In this document: positions 34,781 through 42,878 of the stretch, in pieces | Layout: every line of letters starts with the position of its first letter | Position numbering within the stretch: the stretch's first letter is position 1 | NCBI RefSeq assembly: GCF_003065425.1 | Contig: NZ_CP026949.1 | Location: forward strand, 496,001-560,000 | DNA: 64,000 nt | DNA from: Mycetocola zhujimingii | GTDB lineage: Bacteria > Actinomycetota > Actinomycetes > Actinomycetales > Microbacteriaceae | Reading direction: 5' to 3' | Translations under genes and position numbers: made by a program | Notes under the pieces: model-generated | What the model was told of the DNA's origin: nothing | Databases searched by the model: none | The model's input: the letters and a program-made list of their open reading frames with translations, nothing else

Positions 34781-35686
34781 CTACTTCACGGCTCCGGCCC
34801 CGAGGCCGTTGCGCCAGAAGCGTTGGAGGAGAAGGAAGAGGATGATGAGCGGGATGATCGAGAGCAGGGCCCCGACGAGGACATACGCCCGAAGTTCGGG
34901 GATCTGGTTGACCTGGGAGTTCCACGAGTACAGCCCGAGGGTCACCGGGAAGAGCACCTCGTCGCGCAACATGATCAGCGGCAGGAAGAAGTTGTTCCAG
35001 ATGGCGACGAACTGGAACAGGAACACCGTCACGAGAGCCGGGAACATCAGCTTCACCGAGACGGTGAAGAAGGTCCGAACCTCTCCTGAGCCGTCCAGTC
35101 TCGCGGCCTCGATGAGTTCGTCTGGCACACTCTCCGCGGCAAAGATCCTCGTGAGGTACACGCCAAACGGGCTGACGAGGCTCGGGAGGAACACCGACCA
35201 GAAGGTGTTGGTCAGGTTGACCTGGCTGAAGATCAGGAAGAGAGGCAGGGCGAGCGCCGTTGCCGGCACGAGAACCCCGCCGAGCACAATGTTGAAGATG
35301 GCGTCGCGGCCGGGGAACCGGTACTTCGCGAGGGCATACCCGCACATTCCGGCGAAGAGCGTGCCGAGGAGCGCTCCGAGTCCCGCGTAAATGGCGCTGT
35401 TCAGCATCCATTTAAGGAAGACACCGTCGCGGTACGCGAGGAGCTCGCCGATGTTCTGGATCAGGTTGAAGTCAGCGAACCACAGCGGGTTGGTGTTCGT
35501 GAACTGCGATCGGTCCTTGCTCGCAGCGACGAAGAGCCACCAGATCGGAACGAGGAAGTACAGCGTGAAGACGCTCATCACCGTGATGGCGCCGACCCGT
35601 GAGAGGGTCTTCTCCTTCGGACCCGAGGGGCTAGGGGCCTTTGAGCGCCGTTGTTTCGGTGCCGATGTTGTGGTTACGGCGCTCAT
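34781..35686 (-). CDS. Sugar ABC transporter permease, MalG-like (galactoside operon)
   Basis: Membrane subunit of 301 residues with six predicted segments and the EAA loop VPDELIEAARLDGSGEVRTFF (about residues 187-207). Its ATG overlaps the preceding permease stop by one base. The 96-nt gap to the binding-protein gene contains that gene's ribosome site; I see no clear promoter there. Confidence 0.92.
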   Translation of the reverse strand: MSAVTTTSAPKQRRSKAPSPSGPKEKTLSRVGAITVMSVFTLYFLVPIWWLFVAASKDRSQFTNTNPLWFADFNLIQNIGELLAYRDGVFLKWMLNSAIYAGLGALLGTLFAGMCGYALAKYRFPGRDAIFNIVLGGVLVPATALALPLFLIFSQVNLTNTFWSVFLPSLVSPFGVYLTRIFAAESVPDELIEAARLDGSGEVRTFFTVSVKLMFPALVTVFLFQFVAIWNNFFLPLIMLRDEVLFPVTLGLYSWNSQVNQIPELRAYVLVGALLSIIPLIILFLLLQRFWRNGLGAGAVK

Positions 35687-36603
35687 CAGGCGTCCTTCCG
35701 CTGGGTGAACTTGAGGATGCTGAACGAGAGCACGAACGTCGCCAGGGCGAGGATCACGGAGAACGCGGCGGCCAGGTTGACGTTGGGGATCGCCGAGGTG
35801 GAGTACACCGCGAGGTTCGGCGTGAAGGTGCTTGACACCGCCGAGCTGAAGGTGCGGAACACCTGGGGTTCAGCGAGGAGTTGCAGGGTTCCGATGACCG
35901 AGAAGATTGCGGTCAGCACGATGGCGGGCATCACGAGCGGAATCTTGATCGAGAAAGCCATGCGGATCTGCCCGGCGCCGTCGAGTCGTGCCGCCTCATA
36001 GATGTCGGGCGAGATCGAGAGCAGCGACGAGTAGATGATCAGCATGTTGTAGCCGACGTAGACCCAGGTGACGACGTTCGCCATCGACCACAGCACGAGA
36101 TCCGCGGAGAGGAAATCGATGTTCTTCGTGACGGCGGAGAACGGCGACAGGTTCGGCGAGTAGAGGAATCCCCACATGATGGCGGCGATGACGCCGGGCA
36201 CCGCGTACGGGACGAAGAAGGCGAGGCGGAAGAACCGCTTGCCGCGGAGCACCGGGGAGTCGAGCAAGAGCGCGAAGAGCAACGCGAGCCCGAGCATGAC
36301 CGGGACCTGCACGATGCCGAACAGCAGCACCCGGCCGATCGAGGCCCAGAACGGACCGTTCTGGAACACCTGAACGTACTGCGCGAACCCTCCGAAGACC
36401 TCCTTCGCTTCGCCGAAAGTCCCGTCCCGCTGGATGACGAGCATGGATTCGTACACCGCGTAGAGGATCGGCGTGAGGTAGAACAGCACGAACAGGATGG
36501 CGAAAGGCAGGATGAAGACCGCTATCGCTTTCTTGTTCTTCACGCGCGGGCCGCGCACCTTCCCCGGCCGTGCCGGCTTGGTTGCAACAAGGGGGATGTT
36601 CAT
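35686..36603 (-). CDS. Sugar ABC transporter permease, MalF-like (galactoside operon)
   Basis: Membrane subunit of 305 residues with a short basic cytoplasmic N-terminus and six membrane segments. The EAA loop reads SPDIYEAARLDGAGQIRMAF (about residues 199-218). Its start overlaps the GH42 stop by four bases (ATGA), so translation is coupled through the operon. Confidence 0.92.
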   Translation of the reverse strand: MNIPLVATKPARPGKVRGPRVKNKKAIAVFILPFAILFVLFYLTPILYAVYESMLVIQRDGTFGEAKEVFGGFAQYVQVFQNGPFWASIGRVLLFGIVQVPVMLGLALLFALLLDSPVLRGKRFFRLAFFVPYAVPGVIAAIMWGFLYSPNLSPFSAVTKNIDFLSADLVLWSMANVVTWVYVGYNMLIIYSSLLSISPDIYEAARLDGAGQIRMAFSIKIPLVMPAIVLTAIFSVIGTLQLLAEPQVFRTFSSAVSSTFTPNLAVYSTSAIPNVNLAAAFSVILALATFVLSFSILKFTQRKDA

Positions 36604-38633
36604 GCTCTGGCGTCCTCTCGGATGACGCGGACTGACCCTGACGGGACAGTGATGACGGATTCGGCTCGCTGGCCGGTGATGAGGTCGGTGCCGTGCGCGG
36701 CAATATCAACGTCGGCTGAACCGTGGTTGATGGCGAACAGGTAACTCTGATCGGAGCCGACGCGACGGATGACCTCGACGCTGCCGTCGCTCTCCGGGCC
36801 GGTGGCGATGACTCCCGCCTGCGCCGTGACGGTGCGCATCAGGTCGCGGTAGTCGCCGGGGTCGAGTGCCGTGGCGAGGTACCAGCCGGCTCCTGTGCCG
36901 TGTTCGTTCCGGGTGATGGCTGGCGTTCCCGGAAGCGGTCCATCGACGTACGACGCGATAGCTTCGGCTCCGGCGAGACGGAGACGCTCGGTCCAGAGTG
37001 ACGCTCCGGCGCCTGAATCCAGCGCGGTGGTCTCGCCGGGAAGCATGGGCGAGAACTCTTCGACCGAAATGCCCAGCGCCGACCGGAATGCTCCGGGGTA
37101 CCCGCCCACGCGCACGCGGTCGTTCTCGTCGACGATGCCGCTGAAGAAGGTGACCAGTGCGTGCCCGCCTGCGGCGATGTAGTCGGTGATGTTGGCGGCC
37201 TGCGCGTCGGTGACGAGGTGGAGGCCGGGGGCTACGACGAGCGAATAGCGGGAGAGGTCAGCGTCGGGGTGAACAACATCGACGGTGATCCCGAGTTCGT
37301 GCAACGCCCGGTATGCGGCGTGCACCTGGTCGAGGTAGCGGACCGAGTGAGACGGCCGCGACTCGCCATCGTGCGCCCACCATGATGGCCAGCTGAAAAG
37401 GATGGCCGCGTCGGCGACAACGGTCGTTCCGGTCACCTCGTCAAGCCGGTCAAGGGTCGCCCCGAGTTCGACGACGTCACGCCACAACTCGGTGTCTGTG
37501 CCGGCGTGGGGGACCAGGGCCGAGTGGAACTTCTCGGAACCCTGCAGGGACGCCCGCCACTGGAAGAAGCACACGCCGTCCGCGCCGCGGGCAACGTGCG
37601 TCAGCGAGTTCCGGATCATCTCGCCAGTGCCCTTGGCGATGTTGTGGGGTTGCCAGTTCACCGCTCCGGTCGAGTGTTCCATCAGCAACCACGGATTCCC
37701 GCCGGCGAGGCCGCGGGTAAGGTCTGCCGCAAACGACAGTTCAGTTGCCGGGGCGTCGAGCCGGTGATCGAGGTAGTGATCGTTGGCGACGATGTCCATG
37801 TCCGGCGCCCAGGTCCAGTAGTCGAGGTTGCGGATGTGCGCGGTGACCATGAAGTTGGTCGTCACGGGGATGTCGCTGTGCTGGCGCAGGATCTCGGTCT
37901 CGCGACGGTAGTAGTCGAGGAGTTCGTCAGAGCTGAACCGCTGGAAGTCGAGAACCTGGCCCGGGTTGCGGCTGGAGAGTGTACGAAGCGGAGTAAGGAT
38001 CTCCTGCCAGTCGCTGTATCGCTGGCTCCAGAATGAGGTGCCCCACGCGTCATTGAGTGCGGAAATGGTCTCGTACTTCGCCTCGAGCCAGCGGCGGAAT
38101 GCCCGAGCTGTGTCGTCGTCGTAGCAGAGGGAATTGTGGCAGCCGAGTTCGTTCGACACGTGCCAGAGCGCAACGGCCGGGTGCGACCCGTACCGTTCGG
38201 CAACCGCGGTCACCAGTCGAAGCGCGTGCTCGCGGAAAACAGGCGAACTTGGGCACCAGGCCTGCCGGCCACCGGGGAACCGGGTTGTTCCATCGTCGGC
38301 CGTTGGCAGGATCTCCGGGTGCGCCGTTGTCAGCCACGGGGGAGGGGACGATGTTCCCGTGCCCAGGTTGACCCGGATCCCCGCGGAGTGGAGGAGGTCG
38401 ATGATCGTGTCGAGCGCACCGAACTCGTACTCGCCCGGCCGGGGCTCCAGCTGGGCCCAGCCAAAGATATTGATCGCGACGAGATCGACCCCTGCTTCAC
38501 GCATGAGGTCGACGTCCTCGTGCCAGGTGTCAACGTCCCACTGTTCAGGGTTGTAATCGCAGCCGAAGGCAATCCCATCGTGAACGAACGAGGGACGATC
38601 TGCTGTCGCGGTGCGACGTGGTTCCGAACTCAC
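36600..38633 (-). CDS. GH42 beta-galactosidase
   Basis: Cytoplasmic retaining beta-galactosidase, 677 residues from the GTG at 38633. The acid/base Glu162 lies in HVSNELGCH and the nucleophile Glu319 in WLLMEHSTGAVNW; the N-terminal FGCDYNPEQW and the trimerisation-type middle domain are typical. The chosen GTG has CGGGAG just upstream; an in-frame ATG far back at 38804 would lie beyond the promoter and both operators. First gene of the five-gene galactoside operon, controlled by two palindromes. Confidence 0.93.
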   Translation of the reverse strand: MSSEPRRTATADRPSFVHDGIAFGCDYNPEQWDVDTWHEDVDLMREAGVDLVAINIFGWAQLEPRPGEYEFGALDTIIDLLHSAGIRVNLGTGTSSPPPWLTTAHPEILPTADDGTTRFPGGRQAWCPSSPVFREHALRLVTAVAERYGSHPAVALWHVSNELGCHNSLCYDDDTARAFRRWLEAKYETISALNDAWGTSFWSQRYSDWQEILTPLRTLSSRNPGQVLDFQRFSSDELLDYYRRETEILRQHSDIPVTTNFMVTAHIRNLDYWTWAPDMDIVANDHYLDHRLDAPATELSFAADLTRGLAGGNPWLLMEHSTGAVNWQPHNIAKGTGEMIRNSLTHVARGADGVCFFQWRASLQGSEKFHSALVPHAGTDTELWRDVVELGATLDRLDEVTGTTVVADAAILFSWPSWWAHDGESRPSHSVRYLDQVHAAYRALHELGITVDVVHPDADLSRYSLVVAPGLHLVTDAQAANITDYIAAGGHALVTFFSGIVDENDRVRVGGYPGAFRSALGISVEEFSPMLPGETTALDSGAGASLWTERLRLAGAEAIASYVDGPLPGTPAITRNEHGTGAGWYLATALDPGDYRDLMRTVTAQAGVIATGPESDGSVEVIRRVGSDQSYLFAINHGSADVDIAAHGTDLITGQRAESVITVPSGSVRVIREDARA

Positions 38634-38646
38634 GAACTCCCGGTTT

Positions 38647-38664
38647 TCTGTGAACGTGCACAGA
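38647..38664. promoter_or_regulatory. Downstream operator of the GH42 operon
   Basis: TCTGTGAAC-GTGCACAGA differs by one base from the perfect 18-bp palindrome at 38693-38710. It lies in the leader, 13 bp before the GH42 GTG. The two site centres are 46 bp apart. Confidence 0.75.
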
Positions 38665-38692
38665 TCCGGGAGGACGCCCTCACCGTTGAGTC

Positions 38693-38710
38693 TCTGTGAA
38701 CGTTCACAGA
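38693..38710. promoter_or_regulatory. Main operator of the GH42 operon
   Basis: A perfect 18-bp palindrome, TCTGTGAAC-GTTCACAGA, with central CG as in LacI-family sites. It overlaps the minus-strand -10 box (38708-38713). It lies 53 bp from the start of the divergent LacI gene. Confidence 0.85.
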
Positions 38711-38737
38711 TTACGGAGGCCTGAGCGATTCTGTCAA
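38708..38737 (-). promoter_or_regulatory. Promoter of the GH42 operon
   Basis: On the minus strand TTGACA (38732-38737) is followed after 18 bp by TAATCT (38708-38713). The main operator starts inside the -10 box and covers the transcription start, so repressor binding would exclude polymerase. Confidence 0.65.
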
Positions 38738-38762
38738 ACGGGAGGACCGATATGGTGGTGCC

Positions 38763-39785
38763 ATGTCCCTCTCGCCGATCCGCCGAAAGCGCGCAACGAT
38801 TCATGACGTCGCCGTCGAGGCCGGGGTGTCGCGCGGCACGGTCAGCCGCGTCATCAACGGGGAGCGTTATGTTTCAGACGACGCACGGACGGCGATCGAA
38901 GCGGCCATCAGCAAGGTCGGATACGTTCCGAACACTGCAGCCAGGAACCTCGTCATGCAGCGCTCGGAAGCCGTCGGGTTTATCGTCCACGAGCCTCACT
39001 CGCTGTTTCTCGAAGACCCGAACATCGGCGCGATCATGCTCGGCGCCAACGACGCGCTGTCCCGTGCCGACCATCAAATGGTGTGCCTTGTCATCGACTC
39101 TGACCGCGACACCCGGCGGGTCGCCCGGTACCTGAGCGGTGGGTTCGTGGATGGCGTTGTCGTCGTCTCTGCGCGTGAGAACGACCCCATAACCAGGATC
39201 ATCGAAAGCCTGGACCTGCCGGCGGCATTCGTTGGGCATCCCCCTGATTTGCGCCGCCTTCCGTTCGTGGGAATCGACAACAGGGCGTCGGCGGAGGCAA
39301 TCACGAGGCGTCTTCTCCAGACGGGGCGCACACGGGTCGGGATGATCGCAGCAGCGCTCGACCGGGACTCCGGCTCCGATCGGCTTGCCGGATTCCGGTC
39401 AGCGCTCGGCGATCGGTTCGACCCGTCGCTCGTTGAGCCGGTGCCGTTCTACTCCTTCAAGGCGGGGTTCGAGGGCATGCAGCGCCTGCTCGCGCGTGAG
39501 CCGGAGATCGACGGTATCTTCGCCGCATCCGACGCGGTTGCTGCCGGTGCGATTGACGCGATGAAGGTTGCCGGTCGGTCGGTTCCGCGCGACATCGGCG
39601 TGGTGGGCTTTGATGACAGCGCGTGGGCCGAGCGTACCCAACCGGCTCTCTCCACAGTTCACCAGCCAGCGACCGGCCTCGGTGCGCGCGCTGCCGAGAT
39701 CGTTCTCGCGCAGTTGCGTGGCGAAGACCCTGACCTCGCCGGAGTGCTGCTTGAGACCCCCATCGTCTGGCGCGGCTCCGCCTGA
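38763..39785 (+). CDS. LacI-family regulator of the galactoside operon
   Basis: A 340-residue LacI/GalR repressor. The helix-turn-helix KRATIHDVAVEAGVSRGTVS is at about residues 9-28, followed by a sugar-binding domain ending GFDDSAWAERTQPALSTV. It has no useful SD; TATGGT ends six nt before the ATG, so the mRNA is probably leaderless. Divergent from GH42 across two matching palindromes, it is almost certainly their ligand. Inducer inferred: galactose, allolactose-like or another galactoside. Confidence 0.92.
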   Translation: MSLSPIRRKRATIHDVAVEAGVSRGTVSRVINGERYVSDDARTAIEAAISKVGYVPNTAARNLVMQRSEAVGFIVHEPHSLFLEDPNIGAIMLGANDALSRADHQMVCLVIDSDRDTRRVARYLSGGFVDGVVVVSARENDPITRIIESLDLPAAFVGHPPDLRRLPFVGIDNRASAEAITRRLLQTGRTRVGMIAAALDRDSGSDRLAGFRSALGDRFDPSLVEPVPFYSFKAGFEGMQRLLAREPEIDGIFAASDAVAAGAIDAMKVAGRSVPRDIGVVGFDDSAWAERTQPALSTVHQPATGLGARAAEIVLAQLRGEDPDLAGVLLETPIVWRGSA

Positions 39786-39801
39786 ATCGGGGGCTGAGTG
39801 G

Positions 39802-40629
39802 TCAGCGACCGAGCGACGCTTCTGCGATGGCACCGATTCTGAGTGCGCGTTGTTCGGCAGCGACGTCACGGTCCTCCGCCGCCCAGCTCGCGCTTAACCC
39901 GGTCCACGCGACGGTCCACTCGAGAAGGGTCGACTCCGGGATGCCAGCGAGCTGCGAAATGAGACCCACCCTTCGGTCGAATCTCGACTCCGCAATGTCC
40001 TGGACGGGATTGCAGAGAATGTTCGTGTAGTCGAACACCCGATTGCCCACGAGGTACTTGGGGTCGATCGCCAACCATCCTGAATCACCGAAGTCGAGCA
40101 CGTTGTCGTGGTGGAGATCGCCGTGAAGAACGACGAGGTCGTCCGGCCCCGCCGCATCGAAGACGAGGCGACGGGCCAGTTCCGCCGAACGGGCGTAGAA
40201 GCCCCCGGTCCCGGCCCTCAGGAACAGTGACCGGAACCACGAGTCAAGCGGAATCAATCCGTCAGGCCGTTCATCGAACTTCCGGCGGGACACGGAGTGC
40301 AGCCGTTCAGCGACCGAACACAGCACGCGGGTCGCACGGCCGTCGTCACCGCCCTTCGCGATGTCGACGAGTGAGGCACCACCCCACGGAAGCACCGCTG
40401 CCGTGTCGTCGTGCTCGAATACCCGGGCGGCTCCGGTGCCGTCCCACCAGGCGAGCAGCCGGCATCCGTTCGCTTCTTCCTCAGTGCGGGCGACCTTGAG
40501 CATGGCACGCCCGCCGTGCCTGAGCACCGGCTGGAGGTGTGACGATGGAGTGCTGAACCCGGATCCGAGCGGCTGAAGCGACCAGCGGATGAGCACATCG
40601 TCGACGGATGCCGGTCGCCAGCTTGTCAT
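39802..40629 (-). CDS. Aminoglycoside/hydroxyurea phosphotransferase family kinase
   Basis: A 275-residue kinase-like protein resembling APH(6)/streptomycin and hydroxyurea kinases. The catalytic loop HGDLHHDN (169-176) contains Asp171, and IDPK (188-191) provides the metal-binding Asp189. Genes of this family confer antibiotic inactivation in some hosts, but many chromosomal copies have unknown substrates. The ATG at 40629 has no SD; TAGGGT (minus strand, 40636-40641) ends six nt upstream, suggesting leaderless mRNA. It is convergent with the LacI gene, 16 nt apart. Confidence 0.85.
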   Translation of the reverse strand: MTSWRPASVDDVLIRWSLQPLGSGFSTPSSHLQPVLRHGGRAMLKVARTEEEANGCRLLAWWDGTGAARVFEHDDTAAVLPWGGASLVDIAKGGDDGRATRVLCSVAERLHSVSRRKFDERPDGLIPLDSWFRSLFLRAGTGGFYARSAELARRLVFDAAGPDDLVVLHGDLHHDNVLDFGDSGWLAIDPKYLVGNRVFDYTNILCNPVQDIAESRFDRRVGLISQLAGIPESTLLEWTVAWTGLSASWAAEDRDVAAEQRALRIGAIAEASLGR

Positions 40630-40710
40630 GCCGCCACCCTATCGAGGGCGCGGCAATGGTGCGCCGGGGGTGCTGTCGGGCTCGATGACGGTGTGCGTAG
40701 AATCAGCACG

Positions 40711-41355
40711 GTGATGACGATTCGCCCGTACCGTCCCGGTGACAGAGCCGACATCTACGATGTCTGCGTGCGCACAGGCAGGACCGGATTGGATGCCACC
40801 GGCCTGTACTCAACAGATGATTTGTTGCCCGATATCTACGCGCTGCCGTACGTCGACCGCGAACCGGAGCTGGCCTTCGTCGTCGACAACGGTGAGCGAG
40901 TGGTCGGTTACGTCATCGCGACGGCCGACACCCGCGAGTTCGCGCTGTGGTTTGCGGAGACCTGGTGGCCCACCGTGGCGCACAAGTACAGCGGCACCGG
41001 TGCGGCTGAGGCACCCGTGGTCGAGGGTGTCACGGACCCCCGGCGCATGCTGATCGACGAGGTGGACGAGTACCCGGCGCACCTCCACATTGACCTCCTG
41101 CCCGACGCACAGGGCCAGGGTTTCGGCCGGCGGCTGGTCGACGCGCTTCGGGCGGCGCTCGCCGAACGGGGTGTTCGGGGGCTGCATCTCACGATGGGCG
41201 CCGACAACGTGAACGCCGGTGCCTTTTACGAGCGGCTGGGGTTCTCACGGCTCGCTTCGAGTACCCGCTCAGCGACGACGTACGGTATGCCGATTTCGGT
41301 TGCAGCGGATGCCGGTGGTCAGGGAAACCGGATCGGTCTGCGCTCGAACCAATAG
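40711..41355 (+). CDS. GNAT-family N-acetyltransferase
   Basis: Predicted acetyltransferase of 214 residues, starting MMTIRPYRPGDRADIYDVC. The acetyl-CoA site is in HIDLLPDAQGQGFGRRLVDALRA (about residues 129-151), and the late motif GAFYERLGF is present. TAGAAT (40698-40703) ends seven nt before the GTG at 40711; the following ATG at 40714 is the alternative start. Substrate unknown. The last 37 bases overlap the convergent gene that follows. Confidence 0.82.
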   Translation: MMTIRPYRPGDRADIYDVCVRTGRTGLDATGLYSTDDLLPDIYALPYVDREPELAFVVDNGERVVGYVIATADTREFALWFAETWWPTVAHKYSGTGAAEAPVVEGVTDPRRMLIDEVDEYPAHLHIDLLPDAQGQGFGRRLVDALRAALAERGVRGLHLTMGADNVNAGAFYERLGFSRLASSTRSATTYGMPISVAADAGGQGNRIGLRSNQ

Positions 41356-41870
41356 AGCATCTCCGGGCGCGTGGTCTGGAGCTCATCGAGCGTGACCGGA
41401 TGATCGATGTGCTCGATCGGTACGGTGCTGAGCTGCGCCGCGATGCGGTTGATGCTGTTGCGGGTCCAGTACTCACCGCGCATGCGGAGAAGAGGTTTGC
41501 CGGACGAGTTCAGAACGAACATCTGCAGTCGCGGTTGCGAAGCCATCGTGCGATGCATCTCGAGCATGATGACCCGCTCGACGTCTGCGATGTCGGTGAG
41601 GGTCACCCCACCGAAGAAGCGGACCTCGCACAGCGTGGTGGGAGTTGCCGTAATACTGACCCGGGTGTACCGGTAACCGGCAATGAGAACGGCGACGAGC
41701 AGAGTGAACTGGGCCGCTCCAACCCAGCCCCAGGTTCCGGCCGGAATGGTCAGCCAGTACAACACGATCATGATGGGAACGCTGAGGGCCAGCAGCGCAA
41801 TGATGCCCTGGGCAAGAAGACCGCGACGTACTCTGACCGTCACTGTGGTCATGTCCGTTGTGGCTGTCAT
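41319..41870 (-). CDS. Membrane protein with bacterial PH-like domain
   Basis: A 183-residue protein with two adjacent hydrophobic segments near the N-terminus (LLAQGIIALLALSVPIMIVLY and WVGAAQFTLLVAVLIAGY), then a soluble domain typical of short PH-like membrane proteins (TRVSITATPTTLCEVRFFGG ... EMLYWFERRP). Function unknown. I prefer the ATG at 41870 (GGGGGA and GGAG upstream); ATG 41852 is possible. TAGTGT about 45 nt upstream may be its -10 box. It overlaps the convergent GNAT gene by 37 bp. Confidence 0.7.
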   Translation of the reverse strand: MTATTDMTTVTVRVRRGLLAQGIIALLALSVPIMIVLYWLTIPAGTWGWVGAAQFTLLVAVLIAGYRYTRVSITATPTTLCEVRFFGGVTLTDIADVERVIMLEMHRTMASQPRLQMFVLNSSGKPLLRMRGEYWTRNSINRIAAQLSTVPIEHIDHPVTLDELQTTRPEMLYWFERRPIRFP

Positions 41871-42058
41871 CGTCTCCGCGTCCCCCGGGAGCCAGTCTCT
41901 CGTGTCCGGGTGCTGCAACACTATCCACTCTTTGGGGGACACCGCGGGGCTTAGCGGACAGCGTGGCCTTCTGCTATCCGGTGCCGTCACGAGTCTCAGG
42001 CCGGGATCGGAAGCAGAAATCGCCCGTCCTGGTGGGCGAGCGATTTCTGTGTCGTGGC

Positions 42059-42142
42059 GGAGAATGGGGGATTCGAACCCCCGAGGGCGTTAACCCAACA
42101 CGCTTTCCAAGCGTGCGCCATAGGCCACTAGGCGAATTCTCC
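42059..42142 (-). tRNA. tRNA-Ser (anticodon GGA)
   Basis: The minus-strand sequence begins GGAGAATTCGCC and ends ATTCTCC, giving a seven-bp acceptor stem. The anticodon loop TTGGAAA carries GGA (reads UCC/UCU), and the T arm is GGGGGTTCGAATCCCCC. The long variable arm and length of 84 nt are those of a serine tRNA. CCA is not encoded. Confidence 0.95.
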
Positions 42143-42261
42143 TTAGCCGGTGTCATCGCCTCAGCGAATCAACCTCAGCTATCCTACCGTGACTTGAGGC
42201 GGCATCCGAACGCGTGCGGCGCAGGCGGCACGCAGGCCGTTCAAAGTCTGTAGAATGGGTG

Positions 42262-42352
42262 ACGGCTCCTCGCGTGGCGCCATCCAGGCCAACTCCCCCA
42301 GGACGGAAACGTAGCAAGGGTAACCGGGCTCTGGCGGGTGCGCGAGGGGTCT
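42262..42352 (+). ncRNA. ffs: Signal recognition particle RNA (4.5S-type)
   Basis: The short bacterial SRP RNA. The helix 5 ends CCTCGCG (42268-42274) and CGCGAGG (42341-42347) pair, and the apical domain carries the conserved GGACGGAAACGTAGCAAGGG (42301-42320) with GTAGCAAGG as the GNAR-type and Ffh-binding region. TAGAAT (42251-42256) is a well-placed -10 box. The closing stem runs into GGGGTCTTTTCCG, which acts as terminator. Exact ends are uncertain by a few bases. Confidence 0.93.
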
Positions 42353-42431
42353 TTTCCGTTTAACGGGTCCGTTCGGAGGAGCGCGCAACGCGCCCGGTAG
42401 AGTCATGGAACCCATGACGGAGGGAACGCGG

Positions 42432-42719
42432 ATGTCTGACACCGGTCGCCTGGCGAAGGCGCGAGATGAGTTACGCCGAGTGCGGGAGCGAATAGATCAG
42501 CATCCCCTGAACGATCCAGCGTTTCTCGAAGCGCGATCGGTGATCGCCGAACATCAGGAGAGTGAACGTGAGGTCGTTGCGGCCGAGCTCGCACGACGGA
42601 ACCTGCCGTCGCTCGGCTCGCAGAGCAGGGCTCTCGTGCTCGGGCTGACGTCGCTTGCTCGACTCAACCGGAAGCGGATCCGGCTTGAAGAACAGATTGC
42701 GAAACTCGAGTCGGCCTAA
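42432..42719 (+). CDS. Small charged helical protein of unknown function
   Basis: A 95-residue protein, MSDTGRLAKARDELRRVRERIDQ and onward, predicted to be mostly helical with heptad-like spacing (LAKARDELRRVRERI; IRLEEQIAKLES). No family is recognised. The ATG at 42432 is chosen because GGAGGG lies seven nt upstream; ATGs at 42405 and 42414 are less likely. TAGAGT (42398-42403) could be the -10 box. It follows the SRP RNA gene. Confidence 0.65.
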   Translation: MSDTGRLAKARDELRRVRERIDQHPLNDPAFLEARSVIAEHQESEREVVAAELARRNLPSLGSQSRALVLGLTSLARLNRKRIRLEEQIAKLESA

Positions 42720-42765
42720 GCGTGGGGGTGGCGGGGCTCGCCGTCAAAAAACGTATTTGTAGGTC

Positions 42766-42832
42766 TTGACAACAAACCACCCCCCGAATAGGCTTCGAGC
42801 ACTTGAGCACTTTCGACAACGTTTTCGAAACT
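42766..42832 (+). promoter_or_regulatory. Xylanase promoter and LacI-type operator
   Basis: TTGACA (42766-42771), 17 bp, TAGGCT (42789-42794) form a strong vegetative promoter. About 20 bp after the predicted start lies GTTTTCGAAACT (42821-42832). The 13-mer AACGTTTTCGAAA (42818-42830) is identical, inverted, to 15921-15933 in front of the xylo-oligosaccharide importer. Confidence 0.7.
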
Positions 42833-42878
42833 TTCGAATCGCGTTCTCGCTCACCTCACTTTCGCGCAAAGGAGCGTC

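Noticed and set aside
42405-42431. ATG 42405 or 42414 as start of the small helical protein
   Set aside because: ATG 42405 is one base from a likely -10 box and neither has a ribosome site; ATG 42432 follows GGAGGG.
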